A DNA stretch of 6,378 nt from Actinomycetota bacterium (GTDB lineage Bacteria > Actinomycetota > Actinomycetes > Streptosporangiales > Streptosporangiaceae): the NCBI GenBank assembly GCA_003242605.1, contig QGUZ01000298.1, positions 1-6,378 of the forward strand. The letters are read 5' to 3'. The notes under the pieces are model-generated. The model made no database searches and was not told where the DNA came from. It saw only the letters and a program-made list of their open reading frames with translations. Shown here in pieces: positions 4,830-6,378 of this stretch (the first letter of the stretch is position 1; every line of letters begins with the position of its first letter). The position numbers and the translations under genes were made by a program.

Positions 4830-6377
4830 TCACCCGCCGAGCAGCGCCATCGCCGCGTTCCGGCCCGGGATGCCGCTCACCCCGCCGCCGCGCCGCGCCC
4901 CCGCGCCGCAGAGCAGGATCCGCGGCCACCGGGTCGCCACGCCCCAGCGCGCCGCGGCCGGGTCCGCCCCTTCGGGCGCGTCGTCCGGCTCGGCGTACGG
5001 CCAGGCGAGGGGCCGGTGGAAGATGTGACCGCCGGGCAGGCCCGCCTCGGCCTCCAGGTCGAGCGGCGTCTTCACCTCCAGGCACGGCTCGCTGTCCGGG
5101 CCGCGCAGCAGGCAGTCCTCGATCGGCTCGGCGAGCACCGAGTCGATCGAGGCGAGCGTGGCCCGCAGCGCCTGGCGGCGGGCGCCGTCGGGGTCGGCGC
5201 GGAACAGCCGGGCGGGCATGTGCAGCCCGAACAGCGTCATCGTGTGCGCGCCCCGCTCGCGCAGCTCGGGCCCGAGGATCGACGGGTCGGTGAGCGTGTG
5301 GCAGTACACCTCCGCCGGGGGCAGCTCGGGGATGCGGCCGGCGGCGGCCTGCGCGTAGGCGGCGGCGAGCCGATCGCGGCCCTCGTTGATGTGGAAGGTG
5401 CCGCTGAACGCCTCCTCCGGCCGCACCTTGGGGTCCTTCAGCCGGGGCAGCCGGGCGAGCACGATGTTGATCTTGAGCTGGGCGCCCTCCGGCGCGGGCC
5501 CGGGGTCGGCGCCGACCAGCCGGGCGAGCACCGCGGGCGGCAGCGCGGCGAGCACGTGCCCGCCGGTCACCGTGTGCTCCCCGGCGGCGTCCCGGAAGGT
5601 CACCTCCCCGCTGGCCGGGTCGACGGCGAGCACCTCGGCCCCGGTCCGGATCTCCGCGCCGTGCCGTACCGCGGCGTCGGCGAGCGCCTGGGACACCGCG
5701 CCCATGCCGCCCACCGGGACGTTCCACAGCCCGGTGCCGTCGCCGATCACGTGGTAGAGGAAGCAGCGGTTCGCCTGCAGGTCGCGGTCGGGGTCGGCGA
5801 AGGTGCCGATGAGCGCGTCGGTGAGCACCACCCCGCGCACCAGGTCGGAGGCGAACGCCTCGGCCACGGTCTCGCCGATCGGCCGCTCGAACAGATCCCG
5901 CCAGGCGGTCTCGTCGCCGACGATCCGGCGCGCCTCCTCGCGGGTGGGCAGCGGCTCGAGCAGCGTCGGGGCGAGCCGCCGGGCCACCTCGCCGACCATG
6001 CCGTAGAACCGCCGCCAGGCGTCGAACTCGGCCCGCCCGCCGGTCACCGCGGCGAACGACTCCGCGGTGCGGGCCTCGTCGTCGTTGTCGACGAGCAGCC
6101 CGGTCGCGCCGGACGGCGTGTAGGAGGCGAACCGGCGGCGGCGCAGCCGCAGCGGCAGCTCCAGCTCCCGCACGATCCGCGTGGGCAGCAGGCTCACCAG
6201 GTAGGCGTAGCGCGACAGCCGCGCGTCCACCCCCGGGAACGGCCGCGCCGAGACCGCGAGGCCGCCCACGTGGTCCTGCCGCTCGAGCACGAGCACGCTG
6301 CGCCCGGCCCGGGCGAGGTACGCCGCGGCGGTGAGCCCGTTGTGGCCGCCCCCGGCCACGACCACGTCATAGCGCAT
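4830..6377 (-). CDS. FAD-dependent oxidoreductase, phytoene dehydrogenase/PYROXD2-like
   Basis: Probable FAD-dependent amine- or polyene-type oxidoreductase, 515 aa, full family length. The N-terminus MRYDVVVAGGGHNGLTAAAY has the dinucleotide-binding GxGxxG-type loop (GGGHNG, 9-14); the Rossmann beta-2 acid is Glu32 in VLVLERQDHVGG (28-39). The middle includes the PVGGMGAVSQALADAAVRHG segment (about 220-240), typical of the phytoene desaturase/protoporphyrinogen oxidase fold, followed by a second strand of the FAD domain. The C-terminal FAD motif is CGAGARRGGGVSGIPGRNAA, nearly the hallmark of the PYROXD2-like group ('...GGGVSGxxGRNAA'). No signal peptide is seen. No carotenoid partner genes are in view, so a true phytoene desaturase role is unsupported and the substrate is unknown. 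The ATG at 6377 leaves one base in the window, so the ribosome binding site cannot be seen and an upstream start cannot be excluded, although the glycine motif position fits this one. Confidence 0.9.
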   Translation of the reverse strand: MRYDVVVAGGGHNGLTAAAYLARAGRSVLVLERQDHVGGLAVSARPFPGVDARLSRYAYLVSLLPTRIVRELELPLRLRRRRFASYTPSGATGLLVDNDDEARTAESFAAVTGGRAEFDAWRRFYGMVGEVARRLAPTLLEPLPTREEARRIVGDETAWRDLFERPIGETVAEAFASDLVRGVVLTDALIGTFADPDRDLQANRCFLYHVIGDGTGLWNVPVGGMGAVSQALADAAVRHGAEIRTGAEVLAVDPASGEVTFRDAAGEHTVTGGHVLAALPPAVLARLVGADPGPAPEGAQLKINIVLARLPRLKDPKVRPEEAFSGTFHINEGRDRLAAAYAQAAAGRIPELPPAEVYCHTLTDPSILGPELRERGAHTMTLFGLHMPARLFRADPDGARRQALRATLASIDSVLAEPIEDCLLRGPDSEPCLEVKTPLDLEAEAGLPGGHIFHRPLAWPYAEPDDAPEGADPAAARWGVATRWPRILLCGAGARRGGGVSGIPGRNAAMALLGG

Positions 6378-6378
6378 G

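Noticed and set aside
4526..5293. Plus-strand open frame over the cassette promoter and oxidoreductase 3' end
   Set aside because: It has Arg/Pro-rich composition, runs through the dyads, and is antisense to an obvious oxidoreductase C-terminus.

Overview
The window reads as very GC-rich actinobacterial chromosome. The evidence is strong G/C bias at third codon positions, a DesK/NarL-type histidine kinase beside an ABC-2 exporter, a helix-turn-helix regulator with a DUF5753 C-terminus (a family expanded in filamentous actinomycetes), and starts that look leaderless. Streptosporangiales or Streptomyces relatives fit best, but the genus cannot be fixed from this sequence.

Left part (1-3157): a sensor histidine kinase on the minus strand starts at 1320 and stays open to the left edge. 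It is divergent, across a 374-base intergenic region (1321-1694), from a two-gene ABC exporter on the plus strand: ATPase 1695-2396 and ABC-2 permease 2393-3157, overlapping by ATGA. The intergenic region carries a perfect 10-bp inverted repeat (1627-1654) just upstream of the exporter promoter. Both divergent genes have a nearly identical TAnnnT-N7-ATG start and no Shine-Dalgarno sequence, so both are probably leaderless. The simplest model is a two-component system whose response regulator lies beyond the left edge and binds the dyad to control the exporter.

Middle part (3183-4657): a minus-strand cassette of three genes in the order 68-aa small protein, XRE/DUF5753 regulator (283 aa, GTG start), 88-aa small protein. 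It is separated by gaps of about 75 nt and flanked by less GC-rich DNA. The gap between regulator and 88-aa gene, and the region upstream of the 68-aa gene, are full of inverted repeats built on TTGC/GCAA, and both contain GCAATTGC. The regulator has a TTA leucine codon at residue 15, the only one I found in the window's genes, which suggests possible bldA-type translational control. This cassette is the best candidate for a little-described system, related to the BldB/WhiJ/Scr1 type of regulator-small protein loci, although its small partner here is not DUF397.

Right part (4830-6377): a minus-strand FAD-dependent oxidoreductase of the phytoene dehydrogenase/PYROXD2 type. It is complete in the window, with its start codon one base from the right edge. 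I saw no RNA genes, CRISPR arrays or insertion sequences.
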